Notes: generated from the sequence alone by a model not told the origin. A stretch of DNA of 64,000 bases from Pseudomonadota bacterium (GCA_021798835.1 JAJZBQ010000006.1:1-64000); one strand, 5' to 3'; counted from the first letter of the stretch, positions 18,853 through 28,386 are shown. Numbers and translations are program-made.

Positions 18853-20301
18853 ATGAATCCGTCATGGTTGACAGGGCTGTTATGGCTACCCTCCGGATTG
18901 GTGGCGATAATGCTGGGGGTATTAATGGGGCAAGGATCGCTGTCACCGTGGTGGGGGTTGACGGTGGTTCTGCTGGCTGGAGGAGCAATGTGGGGGCAGC
19001 GCCGCATCAAATCCTGGTTGGCCCCGTTGAACCAGTTGGATGAATTGATTCAGGAAGTCGCTCAGGGGAGGTTTAATCGACGTATCGTTGGGGTCGAGGA
19101 TCAGGGAAAACTGGGACAATTATGCTGGAATATGAACGATATGCTGGATCAGTTGGAGACCTTTTTTCGCGAACAGGAAACCACCTTTCGAGCCACGCTC
19201 GAAGCGCGCTATTTCAGAAAGACGATGTCGGTGGGGCTACATGGAGGGTTTTCCAAAGGACTCAAGAATCAGGATGTCCTGCTGGATGCCATGGCATCCG
19301 AAAAAAAATTGGCGGCATTCCATGATTTGGTGTCACGGGCGCATGAGTTGAATACCCATAACCTGTTGCCGAATCTGGCCTCGACACAGGAAGATTTGAG
19401 TTTGGTGACCGAGCGGTTGGAGACCGTGACGAATCAGGCACAAAAAACCTGCCAGGATGCGGAAGCCGGAAAGGAATTGGTGAAAGATGTGATGCAGCGG
19501 TTGCAGGATATCGGGGAACGGGTACAGCGCGCCAACAATACGCTCAGTGAACTTAATGCGCGCAGTACTGAAATTCGTCAAGCCGTGACACTGATCAACA
19601 CGATTGCCGATCAAACCAATCTGCTGGCGCTGAATGCGGCCATCGAGGCGGCGCGCGCTGGTGAGGCGGGGCGTGGTTTTGCAGTGGTTGCGGATGAAGT
19701 ACGCAAGTTGGCAGAGAATACCAAGCATGCCTCCAAATCCATCGGTCAGATTATGGAAACTCTGCAACAGCAGATGCGCATCATGCAGACCGATTCGGAA
19801 GACATGAGCGGTAATGCACAGCAATCACGAAAATCCGTGGTGGAAATGGCAGAGCGATTCAGTAATTTTTATGACTCGGCTTCACTGACGTTGGATGAGG
19901 CAAACTGTGCCCATGACTTGAGTTTCAGCGCATTGACCAAGGTGGATCATGTTATTTACAAGCAGCGTGCCTATGTGTTGCTGAACCATCCCGATGAGCC
20001 GACCATGAGTGCGGCGGTGGCAGTAGATCATCATCATTGCCGGTTGGGTGAATGGTATGACGGGCCAGGAAAGTCCGGTTTTGGTTCTTTGCCAGGGTAT
20101 CGCCAACTGGAGGAGCCCCATGTGGCGGTTCATGGTCACGTGCATCAGATGCGTGCGTTGATGCAGGGAAATTGGCGTGAAACTCCGGCAACCCATGATG
20201 AGATGATCCGCCATATGAGTTTGGCAGAACAGGCCAGTTTCCAGGTTATGGAAAGTCTGGCGCGGATGGTGCGTGAAAAACACCCCAAGATGCTTGTTTG
20301 A
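18853..20301 (+). CDS. Methyl-accepting chemotaxis protein with C-terminal CZB domain
   Basis: 482 residues. Two membrane segments near the N-terminus (about 5-45) with almost no periplasmic loop, then a HAMP-like linker ([17 protein letters not shown]). The signalling hairpin tip is [18 protein letters not shown]. Residues about 355-480 are a chemoreceptor zinc-binding (CZB) domain with its His/Cys ligands ([23 protein letters not shown]). CZB domains sense zinc or hypochlorite. With no external sensor domain, input probably comes from zinc, redox state, or the PAS protein encoded upstream. SD GGGGAG precedes the ATG. Confidence 0.9.
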   Translation: MNPSWLTGLLWLPSGLVAIMLGVLMGQGSLSPWWGLTVVLLAGGAMWGQRRIKSWLAPLNQLDELIQEVAQGRFNRRIVGVEDQGKLGQLCWNMNDMLDQLETFFREQETTFRATLEARYFRKTMSVGLHGGFSKGLKNQDVLLDAMASEKKLAAFHDLVSRAHELNTHNLLPNLASTQEDLSLVTERLETVTNQAQKTCQDAEAGKELVKDVMQRLQDIGERVQRANNTLSELNARSTEIRQAVTLINTIADQTNLLALNAAIEAARAGEAGRGFAVVADEVRKLAENTKHASKSIGQIMETLQQQMRIMQTDSEDMSGNAQQSRKSVVEMAERFSNFYDSASLTLDEANCAHDLSFSALTKVDHVIYKQRAYVLLNHPDEPTMSAAVAVDHHHCRLGEWYDGPGKSGFGSLPGYRQLEEPHVAVHGHVHQMRALMQGNWRETPATHDEMIRHMSLAEQASFQVMESLARMVREKHPKMLV

Positions 20302-20313
20302 GGGAGAGCGAGA

Positions 20314-22095
20314 TTGACGATGTTGCATCTGAGAGATAACAAAACTCTTCTTGTGGATGTGCTGGATCGTGAGCGGTTGACGGCACTGTTTCAACCGATG
20401 GTTAATTTGGGGGATGGTACGTTATATGGATATGAGGGATTAATACGCGGACCTTCGGATAGTCCGTTGCATACCCCGTTCAGTTTGCTACGGGTAGCGA
20501 CTGAGTTTGGCTTGAGAGTGCCGTTGGAAACACTGTGTCAGAGAGTGATCTCTCGTACCTTTGTAAGTCTTGGACTGCCGGGTTTTCTGTTCTTGAATAT
20601 CAGTCCTGATGTCTTGGTTCAGCGTTTTCTGGCGGATGGTAGCCATGATGACGCTGAAAAGTCGATGTCTGCGAGGGTGGTTCTCGAATTGACCGAAGGG
20701 GAACGATTCCTTGACTACAAACCGGAGCATCTCAAGGCAGCGGTAGAGAGTTGCCTGAAAGAGGGGAATGGGGTTGCCATCGATGATTTGGGAGAGGGGT
20801 TTTCCAGTCTGCGTTTATGGTCTGAATTGCGCCCTACCTATGTCAAGATAGATCGGCATTTTGTACAGAATATTGAAAATGATCCGGTCAAGGCGCAATT
20901 CGTCAAATCCATTGTTGAAATCGCCCAACGGACTCATTCGCTGGTCATTGCTGAAGGGATTGAGACCGTTTCTGAATTATTGGTGATTCGCAGGCTGGGT
21001 GTCGATATCGGTCAGGGCTATCTGTTTGCCAGGCCTCATGCCACGCCTCTGACCCAGTTGGGATCTGAAGTGACGGAACTGTTGCGGGGTTTCAGGGGGG
21101 AAGCGGGTCAGCGTAATTTGAATTCCCTGGAATCGCGTCAATTGATTCAGTCGATAAAACCATTGAATCAGCATCAGTCCAATGAAGAAGCATTGGACTG
21201 GTTTGAACAATTGGGTTGTGAAGCCATTCCCGTGGTAGATGATCAGCAAATTCCTATGGGTTTGATTACACGGGTGGAGTTGACGAGCAATTTTACCCAG
21301 CCTTATCGGCGTGAACTCTACGGTCGAAAGTCTTGTTTGCACTATGCGGATCGCTATCCGCTGGTGGTAGACAAGCAGGCCAGTGTCCAGGAAATCAGTC
21401 AGTTGTTGGGACAGGTGGAACGACGTCATTTTCAGCAGGGCTTTATCGTGACGGATCAGGGGCGCTATTACGGGATGGTGCACGGCCAGGATTTGATGCG
21501 GATCATTACCGAGATGCAACTTCAGGCTGCCAAATACGCCAATCCCTTGACACAATTGCCGGGTAATGTCCCCATTCATGAACATCTGGATGGTTTGCTG
21601 CGCAATCAGGTTCCTTTTTGTGCCTGTTACTTTGATCTCGATAATTTTAAACCGTACAATGATGTCTATGGTTTCAGTGCGGGGGATGGGATTATTCGCC
21701 TGACTGCTGAAATATTGCGGGGTGCGGTGGATCATGATCAGGATTTTCTTGGTCATATTGGTGGGGATGACTTCATTGTTTTGTTTCGAAGTCTTGATTG
21801 GGAGCAGAGGTGTCAGCGCGTTCTCCAGGATTTTTCTGTTCAGATACTGCCCAGTTTTGACGCGGATGCCCTCGCAGCCCAAGGTTATTTCGGGGAGAAC
21901 CGCCGCGGTGAACGTGAGTTTCACGAACTGGTGTCTCTATCGGTGGGGGTCGTGGTGGTCCCGCCGGGACTGTTCACTTCGTATATGGAAGTATCGCGGT
22001 TGGCATCCGGAGCAAAAAAACAAGCCAAAAAAATCAGTGGTAATGCGATATTCATCAATCGTCGTTTTGGACTTGAAGGGGTGGAGGCAGGATGA
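20314..22095 (+). CDS. EAL-CBS-GGDEF cyclic di-GMP protein
   Basis: 593 residues. EAL phosphodiesterase domain first (about 12-250) with EGL in place of EAL, NISPD, ELTE, AIDDLGEGFSSL, VKID and AEGIET, so the catalytic set looks complete. Next a CBS-pair-like region (about 275-405), then a GGDEF domain (about 425-590) with active-site GGDDF. A canonical RxxD inhibitory site is not evident. The protein may both make and break c-di-GMP, with the CBS pair gating on nucleotide binding. The TTG at 20314 has AGGGAG seven bases upstream; an ATG at 20320 is the alternative. The stop overlaps the next gene (ATGA). Confidence 0.88.
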   Translation: MTMLHLRDNKTLLVDVLDRERLTALFQPMVNLGDGTLYGYEGLIRGPSDSPLHTPFSLLRVATEFGLRVPLETLCQRVISRTFVSLGLPGFLFLNISPDVLVQRFLADGSHDDAEKSMSARVVLELTEGERFLDYKPEHLKAAVESCLKEGNGVAIDDLGEGFSSLRLWSELRPTYVKIDRHFVQNIENDPVKAQFVKSIVEIAQRTHSLVIAEGIETVSELLVIRRLGVDIGQGYLFARPHATPLTQLGSEVTELLRGFRGEAGQRNLNSLESRQLIQSIKPLNQHQSNEEALDWFEQLGCEAIPVVDDQQIPMGLITRVELTSNFTQPYRRELYGRKSCLHYADRYPLVVDKQASVQEISQLLGQVERRHFQQGFIVTDQGRYYGMVHGQDLMRIITEMQLQAAKYANPLTQLPGNVPIHEHLDGLLRNQVPFCACYFDLDNFKPYNDVYGFSAGDGIIRLTAEILRGAVDHDQDFLGHIGGDDFIVLFRSLDWEQRCQRVLQDFSVQILPSFDADALAAQGYFGENRRGEREFHELVSLSVGVVVVPPGLFTSYMEVSRLASGAKKQAKKISGNAIFINRRFGLEGVEAG

Positions 22096-23951
22096 GTGAG
22101 CATGTCTGGCGTTTTTTTCGTGCAGGAGGCTTTGATCAGGTCAGGATTGATGAGGCGGCTGATCTGCTGGCCCTTGATCAGCTTGACCAGAAACTCTGGG
22201 TGGCTTTGTCCTGTCCGGTCAAAGGATTGCAGTTTGATGAGCGCACCTTGAGTTTGATTGATACGGATCAGGATGGCCACGTGCGTGTACCAGAGTTATT
22301 GGGAGCCATTCAATGGGCACGAGAGCGTTTGCTGGATATGAGCATTCTTGCCAAGCCAGACCAGGGGCTGGGGTTGGCGCATCTGCGCGATGATGAGGTG
22401 GGAAAATGCCTGGCTGACCAGGCGCGACAACTGTTGGTGGATCTGGGTAAGACAGAATCGGATACGTTGACGGTGGCGGACGTGGCTCAGGCCCAGGCTT
22501 TGTTTTTTACGCGAGCGCAGGCAGCCTGGCAGTTGGCACAACCCGAAGCGCTTCCGTTGGGGGCTGAAATGGCAGCGGCAGATGATTTACTCAGAAGGAT
22601 TTCTCCCAAAGTGGAGGACTTCTTTCTTCGTTGCCGCATTCAGGTTTTTGATGGCATCACGGAAGAAACTTTGGTGGCTGAAGCACAGCGCCTGGCTGTG
22701 GTTGGCGGAGCAACTGTGCAATCCGGTTTGTTGAGTGAGTGGCCTCTGGCGCGTCTGGATCGTAGGGGGTTGCCCTTGACGCAGGGAATCAATCCCGCTT
22801 GGCAGTCTGATATGCAAGCATTGCATGAGTCTGTGGTTCTGCCTTTGTTGGGCGATCAAAACGTGTTGACAGAGTTGGAGTGGCGGCAGTTGCTGGCGGC
22901 ATTTGAGTCTTACCGGGCATGGCTCGCGGTGCGCCCGGCGGAAGGGGTGGAAAATGAGAGTGTCCGCGATCTTGAGAAGTTGGTGCGTCTGGTGCGTGAT
23001 TTGATGACTCTGGCCAATAATTTCGTGTCGTTCACCGCCTTTTATATGCGCACGGGTAAAGCCATATTTCAGGCAGGAACGCTCTATCTGGATAGTCGTT
23101 CCTGTGAACTGTGTGTGACGGTCAACGATCCTGGGCGCCATGCCCTTCTGGCCAGCCAGGCAGGCATCTGTCTGGTTTACTGTGATTGTGTGCGAGCAGG
23201 GCAGAAACTGGTTATTGCCGCCGCATTCACGGCAGGGGACTCCGATCAGTTACGAGTTGGGCGCAATGGAGTGTTTTACGATGCCAGGGGGCAGGACTGG
23301 GATGCTACGATCACGCGTATCGTAGAGCACCCCATCAGTTTGCGCCAGGCATTCTGGTCACCCTACAAGAAATTGGTTCGTGCTATCAGTGATCAACTGG
23401 AGAAGTTTGCTTCGAGCCGTGCTAAGGCCATGGATGACCAGTTGACGAGTGGGGCCGGCAAGGGAGTGGCCAAAGTTACGGCAGGGGGGCCACCGGCTAC
23501 GGTCGCCCAGCAAGCCTTTGATGTTGGCAAATTTGCCGGGATTTTTGCGGCCATCGGGATGGCCGTAGGGGCGATTGGAACAGCGATGGCATCCGTGATG
23601 GTCGGGATACTATCACTGAAATTCTGGCAGATTCCTTTGGTCATGTTGGGATTGTTGCTGGTGATTTCAGGACCGTCTCTGCTGTTGGCATGGTTCAAAC
23701 TGCACAGCCGAACTTTGGGGCCGTTGCTGGATGCCAATGGCTGGGCGATCAACGCGCGTGCCAAAATCAATATTCCTTTTGGTACGTCACTGACGTTGAT
23801 GGCCCAATTACCAGCCAATGCCCAACGCTCGCTACAGGATCCCTATGCGGAAGAATCTCGCTCACCCTGGATTTACGGAGTCTGGTTTGCCTTGTTGTTG
23901 ATGGTGCTTGCCATGATCTGGGCTATCCGGGGTGGGTCACCGCTCAGATGA
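22092..23951 (+). CDS. EF-hand membrane protein of unknown function
   Basis: 619 residues, overlapping the c-di-GMP gene by 4 bp. Residues 57-68 (DTDQDGHVRVPE) form a textbook EF-hand calcium loop. The long middle region is helical and soluble. The C-terminal 150 residues contain about three membrane segments, including a glycine/alanine-rich one (about 478-505) and a last one near 595-612. I do not recognise the family. Coupling to the c-di-GMP gene suggests a shared signalling or surface role. Confidence 0.65.
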   Translation: MSEHVWRFFRAGGFDQVRIDEAADLLALDQLDQKLWVALSCPVKGLQFDERTLSLIDTDQDGHVRVPELLGAIQWARERLLDMSILAKPDQGLGLAHLRDDEVGKCLADQARQLLVDLGKTESDTLTVADVAQAQALFFTRAQAAWQLAQPEALPLGAEMAAADDLLRRISPKVEDFFLRCRIQVFDGITEETLVAEAQRLAVVGGATVQSGLLSEWPLARLDRRGLPLTQGINPAWQSDMQALHESVVLPLLGDQNVLTELEWRQLLAAFESYRAWLAVRPAEGVENESVRDLEKLVRLVRDLMTLANNFVSFTAFYMRTGKAIFQAGTLYLDSRSCELCVTVNDPGRHALLASQAGICLVYCDCVRAGQKLVIAAAFTAGDSDQLRVGRNGVFYDARGQDWDATITRIVEHPISLRQAFWSPYKKLVRAISDQLEKFASSRAKAMDDQLTSGAGKGVAKVTAGGPPATVAQQAFDVGKFAGIFAAIGMAVGAIGTAMASVMVGILSLKFWQIPLVMLGLLLVISGPSLLLAWFKLHSRTLGPLLDANGWAINARAKINIPFGTSLTLMAQLPANAQRSLQDPYAEESRSPWIYGVWFALLLMVLAMIWAIRGGSPLR

Positions 23952-23963
23952 GCGCAACGGAGA

Positions 23964-24530
23964 TTACTGCTTGATGGCCTCGACGGAGACGGTGATGGTG
24001 ACCTCGTCTCCAACATAGGGGACGTATTTACTCATGTTGTAGTCACTTCGTTTGACCACGGTGGTGGCGTCCGCACCGCAGGCATCCTTATGCAACATCG
24101 GATGGGGCATGCATTTGAAAGAGGTAATGGATAGGGCGACGGGATGAGTAATGCCTTTGATGGTCAAATCGCCATCGATCTCTGTCGGGATGGTCCCGTT
24201 GAATTTCATGTGATTTCCTTGAAAATGGGCGGTTGGAAATTTTTCGGTATCAAAAAAGTCCGCTTCCTGCAAATGTTCGTTCAGGTGATCTGAACCCGTA
24301 CTGACAGAACGGGGATCGATGGTAATGTCTGCAGAACCTGTGTGAGCGACGGTATCCAGCGTAATGGTTCCTGACACCTTGTCAAAGCGGCTCAGTTGGG
24401 TGCTGTAACCCAGGTGGCTGTAGGAAAATCGTGCGAAGGTATGGTTGGGGTCAGTGACGTAGGTTTCAGAGGCGTGAGACAGAGGAATGCCTGAGCTGAG
24501 TAGACAGAGGGTCAACAGGGTTTTTTTCAT
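23964..24530 (-). CDS. YceI family periplasmic protein
   Basis: 188 residues from the ATG at 24530, where AGGA stands seven bases upstream and a clear signal peptide begins (MKKTLLTLCLLSSGIPLSHA). The remainder is the YceI lipocalin-like barrel that binds isoprenoid or similar lipids (YVTDPNHTFARFSYSHLGY, FPTAHFQG, DLTIKGITHPV). Cys pair CMPHPMLHKDAC may form a disulfide. An inverted repeat operator lies 30 bp upstream. Confidence 0.9.
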   Translation of the reverse strand: MKKTLLTLCLLSSGIPLSHASETYVTDPNHTFARFSYSHLGYSTQLSRFDKVSGTITLDTVAHTGSADITIDPRSVSTGSDHLNEHLQEADFFDTEKFPTAHFQGNHMKFNGTIPTEIDGDLTIKGITHPVALSITSFKCMPHPMLHKDACGADATTVVKRSDYNMSKYVPYVGDEVTITVSVEAIKQ

Positions 24531-24559
24531 GGTGGTTTCCTTGTGTGCGGGGGGGTAAA

Positions 24560-24577
24560 TTGTTCGTGTTCGAACAA
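24560..24577. promoter_or_regulatory. Inverted repeat TTGTTCG-N4-CGAACAA upstream of yceI
   Basis: A perfect 7 bp dyad with a 4 bp spacer, centred 38 bp upstream of the yceI start. The size and place fit a dimeric repressor operator. The regulator is unknown. Confidence 0.45.
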
Positions 24578-24656
24578 ATATAGCGAGGTTTTGAGCGTAA
24601 ATCAAGTTTGAACGGGTGTTTTTTACTGGTTTTTTTATTAAGGTTTTAAGAACGAT

Positions 24657-24670
24657 CTGATCTGCATCAA
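24657..24670. promoter_or_regulatory. FNR-like box upstream of fnr
   Basis: CTGATCTGCATCAA matches TTGAT-N4-ATCAA at nine of ten positions. It lies 73 bp before the fnr start. With the TACAAT at 24700 as -10, it is centred near -48, so autoregulation is possible but the geometry is not canonical. Confidence 0.5.
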
Positions 24671-24742
24671 ATTATTGGCGGATTTTTGGTGGGCAAGGGT
24701 ACAATCATTCTTTTGAATAAAGACTTGAGAAAAAAGGATTAC

Positions 24743-25459
24743 ATGAGTCTGGCAGAATTGAAATCGGTATGTGGTTCCTGTGGCATACGTGAACTGTGTC
24801 TTCCGGCTGGATTGAGCGATGAGGAGGTTGATTTGCTTGATCAGCACATGAGTCACCGGATCTCGGTGCGCAAGGGAGATTATCTGTATCGGATGGGAGA
24901 TCCCTTCCGGTCATTGTTTGCTGTGAGTAGTGGCTTTTTTAAAACGGTTCTGGTTCATGAAGATGGCCGTGGCCAAGTCACGGGTTTTCAGATGATGGGG
25001 GAGTTGTTGGGGCTGGAGGCTATTCATTCTACCCATCAGGTATGTGATACCGTTGCGCTGGAAGACAGTGCGGTATGCGCCATTTCTTTCGATCAGTTTG
25101 AGCAGTTGGGACAGTTGATGCGTAATCTCCAGCATCGCTTCAATAAGGATATGTCGCGTGAAATTGCACGCGAGCATCACCTTATGTTGTTGTTGGGCAG
25201 CATGCGTTCGGAAGAGCGCTTGGCTACCTTTTTGCTGGATCTGGTCATGCGTCATGAACGCCGTCATCAGTCTGGTGAAACTTTCATGTTGCGCATGACG
25301 CGTGAAGATATCGGCAGTTATCTGGGCATCAAACTTGAGACGGTCAGTCGTCTTCTGTCAAGGTTTCACGATGAGGGGATACTCGAGGTGCGCGGACGTC
25401 ATTTGCGCATCTTGAATAGAGCAGCGCTGGCTCAGCGTACGGAAGCGTCAGAATCATAA
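24743..25459 (+). CDS. fnr: FNR-type oxygen-sensing transcription regulator
   Basis: 238 residues from the ATG at 24743, after AAGGA. N-terminal cysteines (CGSCGIRELC) plus a fourth Cys in the beta barrel (SAVCAISF) are the four ligands of the oxygen-labile [4Fe-4S] cluster. A cyclic-nucleotide-binding-like barrel, dimer helix (residues about 115-150) and HTH (MTREDIGSYLGIKLETVSRLLSRF) follow. The recognition helix keeps E-x2-S-R, which reads TTGAT half-sites. Boxes of this type are found upstream of fnr, ompW and hemN in this window. Confidence 0.95.
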   Translation: MSLAELKSVCGSCGIRELCLPAGLSDEEVDLLDQHMSHRISVRKGDYLYRMGDPFRSLFAVSSGFFKTVLVHEDGRGQVTGFQMMGELLGLEAIHSTHQVCDTVALEDSAVCAISFDQFEQLGQLMRNLQHRFNKDMSREIAREHHLMLLLGSMRSEERLATFLLDLVMRHERRHQSGETFMLRMTREDIGSYLGIKLETVSRLLSRFHDEGILEVRGRHLRILNRAALAQRTEASES

Positions 25460-25468
25460 TCTCGGGTT

Positions 25469-25496
25469 ACCCATATTGAGGTAGATCAATATGGGT
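25469..25496. promoter_or_regulatory. Palindrome with embedded FNR box downstream of fnr
   Basis: Perfect 11 bp arms (ACCCATATTGA / TCAATATGGGT) with a 6 bp loop. It holds TTGAGGTAGATCAA (nine of ten to the FNR consensus). There is no T-run, so it may be a regulatory site, a transcript-end hairpin, or both. Confidence 0.5.
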
Positions 25497-25569
25497 AGAG
25501 ACTGTAGTAAAAGTGCAACAATTGTAAGGCACCCCTCCCACAATTTCGTGACAATTTTTCCCTTTGCCA

Positions 25570-25611
25570 TTGATCTGGGTCAGAATGCACCCACAGGTTC
25601 TGCTTTACTAT
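25570..25611 (+). promoter_or_regulatory. FNR-dependent class II promoter of ompW (predicted)
   Basis: TTGATCTGGGTCAG (25570-25583, eight of ten to consensus) is followed by a -10 TACTAT at 25606-25611. A start about seven bases after the -10 would put the box centre at -41.5, the class II FNR position. No -35 is needed in such promoters. Confidence 0.55.
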
Positions 25612-25677
25612 GCACCACAGCAGGATTTAGGGCTTATAACGACGGTATGTTTTTAATCGAACCAATGGAGGGGTGTA

Positions 25678-26325
25678 ATGAACGTTTCAACCAAAAAAAC
25701 CTTGCTGGCAACTGTTGCCTTGACCACCTTGGCCGGAGTCTTTGCCTCGACGGCAGCCCTCGCGGATGATCAGGGTCAGAGTCCATGGTTGGTCCGTGCA
25801 CGGATTCTGTACGTAGACACTTCGACCAGCAACACTGCAGATCCTGCAGCGGGTATAGCGGCTAATTCGATCAAAGTGGCGAATCGTACGCAACCAGAAG
25901 TGGATGTATCCTACTTTTTTACGCACAATATTTCTGCGGAATTGGTGGCATCTTATCCATTGAGCCACCAGGTACATCTCAATGGTGCCTATGTGGGAGG
26001 GTTTCAGGAATTGCCCCCGATCTTGAACTTGCAGTATCACTTTGATGGTATGGGAGCCTTTGTTCCTTACGTCGGAGCCGGTATGGTTTACATGCGCACC
26101 ATGAATGCAACGTTAGGGGGCGGAACACTGGCCCTGCAACAGAACAATTGGGGGGAAGACATTCAGGTTGGTGCTGACTACAAACTGGATAATCATTGGT
26201 TGATCAATGCGGATCTGAAGAAAACCTGGATCAGCGTTGGGCTGAATACTGCGGGCGGGACGAATCTGGTTCAATTGAATCCCGATCCCTACATCGTTGG
26301 TGTGGGTATCGGCTATCGTTTCTAA
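25678..26325 (+). CDS. ompW: OmpW family outer membrane protein
   Basis: 215 residues. Signal peptide to about residue 29 (ending ALADD). Typical OmpW features follow: SPWLVRARILYVDTS, PEVDVSYFFTHNISAELV, PYVGAGMVY, NADLKKTWI and a terminal aromatic residue (GIGYRF). The eight-stranded barrel forms a narrow hydrophobic channel. In E. coli ompW is under FNR and related control; here an FNR-type promoter lies about 100 bp upstream. A strong terminator follows. Confidence 0.93.
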   Translation: MNVSTKKTLLATVALTTLAGVFASTAALADDQGQSPWLVRARILYVDTSTSNTADPAAGIAANSIKVANRTQPEVDVSYFFTHNISAELVASYPLSHQVHLNGAYVGGFQELPPILNLQYHFDGMGAFVPYVGAGMVYMRTMNATLGGGTLALQQNNWGEDIQVGADYKLDNHWLINADLKKTWISVGLNTAGGTNLVQLNPDPYIVGVGIGYRF

Positions 26326-26368
26326 GGATGTGAAGCGGCCGGCATGACCCCCTCCGCCGGCAATATTG

Positions 26369-26402
26369 GCCACCGCAGGATTTTTTTGCGGTGGCAGTTT
26401 TT
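26369..26402 (+). terminator. Rho-independent terminator after ompW
   Basis: Nine-bp stem GCCACCGCA / TGCGGTGGC with a T-rich loop, followed by AGTTTTTG. Confidence 0.75.
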
Positions 26403-26469
26403 GTGTGAAGGGATGAGATGGGCCTGGGCAACTAGGCCCGTTCTATTTTTGCGGGGAAGGTTATCGGTA

Positions 26470-26483
26470 TTGATCTGGATCAA
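26470..26483. promoter_or_regulatory. Perfect FNR box upstream of hemN
   Basis: TTGATCTGGATCAA matches the FNR consensus at all ten fixed bases. Its centre lies 33 bp before the hemN ATG, closer than class II activation normally allows. Confidence 0.75.
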
Positions 26484-26509
26484 CCTCGCCGAAGGGGGGA
26501 CGGGAGACA

Positions 26510-27916
26510 ATGGCACCCATGAATGCGCCACATACGACTGCAGATCTGATTTCTCCTGCCTTGATGCAACGTTTCGACATCCCAGGGCCTCGGTATACCT
26601 CCTACCCTACGGCAGATCGGTTTCTCCCCGATGACGAAGGGCATCATCTGACCTCTGCCCTGCAAACCAGGGCGCGATTGTCCTCGGTAACTCCCCTGTC
26701 GCTGTACTTGCATCTTCCCTTTTGTGAGTCGGTTTGTTACTACTGTGCTTGCAATAAAGTGATTACCAAAGACCATGGCAAGGTTGATCGGTATTTGCAT
26801 TCCCTGGAAAAGGAAATGGTTCTGGTAGGGGGAGGATTGGGGTCAGATCGGCGGGTAGGACAACTGCATCTCGGGGGGGGGTCGCCTACCTTTCTGGATG
26901 ATGAGGAGTTGACACGCCTGATGGCGCAAATGCGTCGTCATTTCAAATTTGTAGAAGGGGTGGAGTGCTCCATCGAGATCGACCCGCGTACCGTTGATAG
27001 GCAGCGTTTGGCATGTTTGCGTCAGTTGGGCTTCAATAGGCTCAGTTTCGGGGTGCAGGATTTTGATCCTGAGGTGCAGAAGGCCGTTCATCGGGAACAA
27101 CCCTTTGAGCAGGTGGCTGCCCTGATGGAGGAGGTGCGTGCACTGGGTTTTGATTCGGTTAATCTGGATCTCATTTATGGATTGCCGCGCCAGTCATCGG
27201 AGTCCTTCCGTAAAACATTGCAGCAAGTTCTGCAGTTGGAGCCAGATCGTCTGGCCTTGTACGCCTACGCTCACTTGCCGACACGTTTCAAGCCTCAGCG
27301 TCGTATCGAAGCCCGTGAGTTACCAAAGGCTGAAGATAAGGTCCGGATGATGGATCAGGCGGTTCAGGCCCTGATGCGGCATGGTTATGATTACATCGGG
27401 ATGGATCACTTCGCTTTGCCGGGTGACCAACTGGCCCAAGTCAAGCGAGATGGGCGCTTGCAACGCAATTTTCAGGGGTATCACGCTCATGCTGGGGCCG
27501 ATCTACTGGGCCTTGGCGTCTCCTCTATCAGTCAGATTGGCGATGCCTATAGTCAGTCTGTCAAAACGTTGGATGAATACTATGGGTGTCTGGATGCTGG
27601 GCGCTTGCCCGTAGAGCGAGGGGTGACGCTGAACGAGGATGATCGTCTGCGGCGTGAAGTGATCATGGCACTGATGTGCCAAGGGAAAATAAATTTTTCG
27701 CAAGTAAATGAACGGTACGGCATTGATTGTGTCCATTACTTTGCCGATGCGTTGGAAAAGTTACGCGAATTTGAATGGGAAGGCCTCGTGATGCGCTCGT
27801 CGGCGGGTCTCGAAGTCAGCAAAACCGGGTGGTTCTTCGTGCGCCCCATGGCTATGTGCTTTGACCAGTACTTGGCCCGGCACCAGGATCACCAGCGGTT
27901 CTCTAAAGTGTTGTAG
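26510..27916 (+). CDS. hemN: Oxygen-independent coproporphyrinogen III oxidase HemN
   Basis: 468 residues. N-terminal substrate motif PRYTSYPTADRF, then the radical SAM cluster CESVCYYCACNK, GGGSPTFL, and a C-terminal HemN domain. It oxidatively decarboxylates coproporphyrinogen III without oxygen in haem synthesis. Length fits the genuine HemN, not shorter HemW-like proteins, and the CxxxCxxCxC pattern is that of HemN. The ATG at 26510 has GGGAG about five bases upstream; a second ATG follows three codons on. Regulation by FNR is indicated by the box at 26470. Confidence 0.96.
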   Translation: MAPMNAPHTTADLISPALMQRFDIPGPRYTSYPTADRFLPDDEGHHLTSALQTRARLSSVTPLSLYLHLPFCESVCYYCACNKVITKDHGKVDRYLHSLEKEMVLVGGGLGSDRRVGQLHLGGGSPTFLDDEELTRLMAQMRRHFKFVEGVECSIEIDPRTVDRQRLACLRQLGFNRLSFGVQDFDPEVQKAVHREQPFEQVAALMEEVRALGFDSVNLDLIYGLPRQSSESFRKTLQQVLQLEPDRLALYAYAHLPTRFKPQRRIEARELPKAEDKVRMMDQAVQALMRHGYDYIGMDHFALPGDQLAQVKRDGRLQRNFQGYHAHAGADLLGLGVSSISQIGDAYSQSVKTLDEYYGCLDAGRLPVERGVTLNEDDRLRREVIMALMCQGKINFSQVNERYGIDCVHYFADALEKLREFEWEGLVMRSSAGLEVSKTGWFFVRPMAMCFDQYLARHQDHQRFSKVL

Positions 27917-27938
27917 CAGTCTCCTAAAGTGGTCTTTG

Positions 27939-27971
27939 GCCGCCTCTGGTTCACCAGGGGCGGCAATTTTT
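27939..27971. terminator. Terminator between hemN and PII gene
   Basis: Eleven-bp stem GCCGCCTCTGG / CCAGGGGCGGC with one G-T mismatch and a TTCA loop, followed by AATTTTTTG on the plus strand. It ends hemN and may also serve the convergent PII gene. Confidence 0.75.
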
Positions 27972-27976
27972 TGTCT

Positions 27977-28330
<354 letters not shown>

Positions 28331-28386
28331 CTACAGGGTGATAATGGGCAAGATGATCCGGGAAAGAATTCGGGATACGGGTAGTA

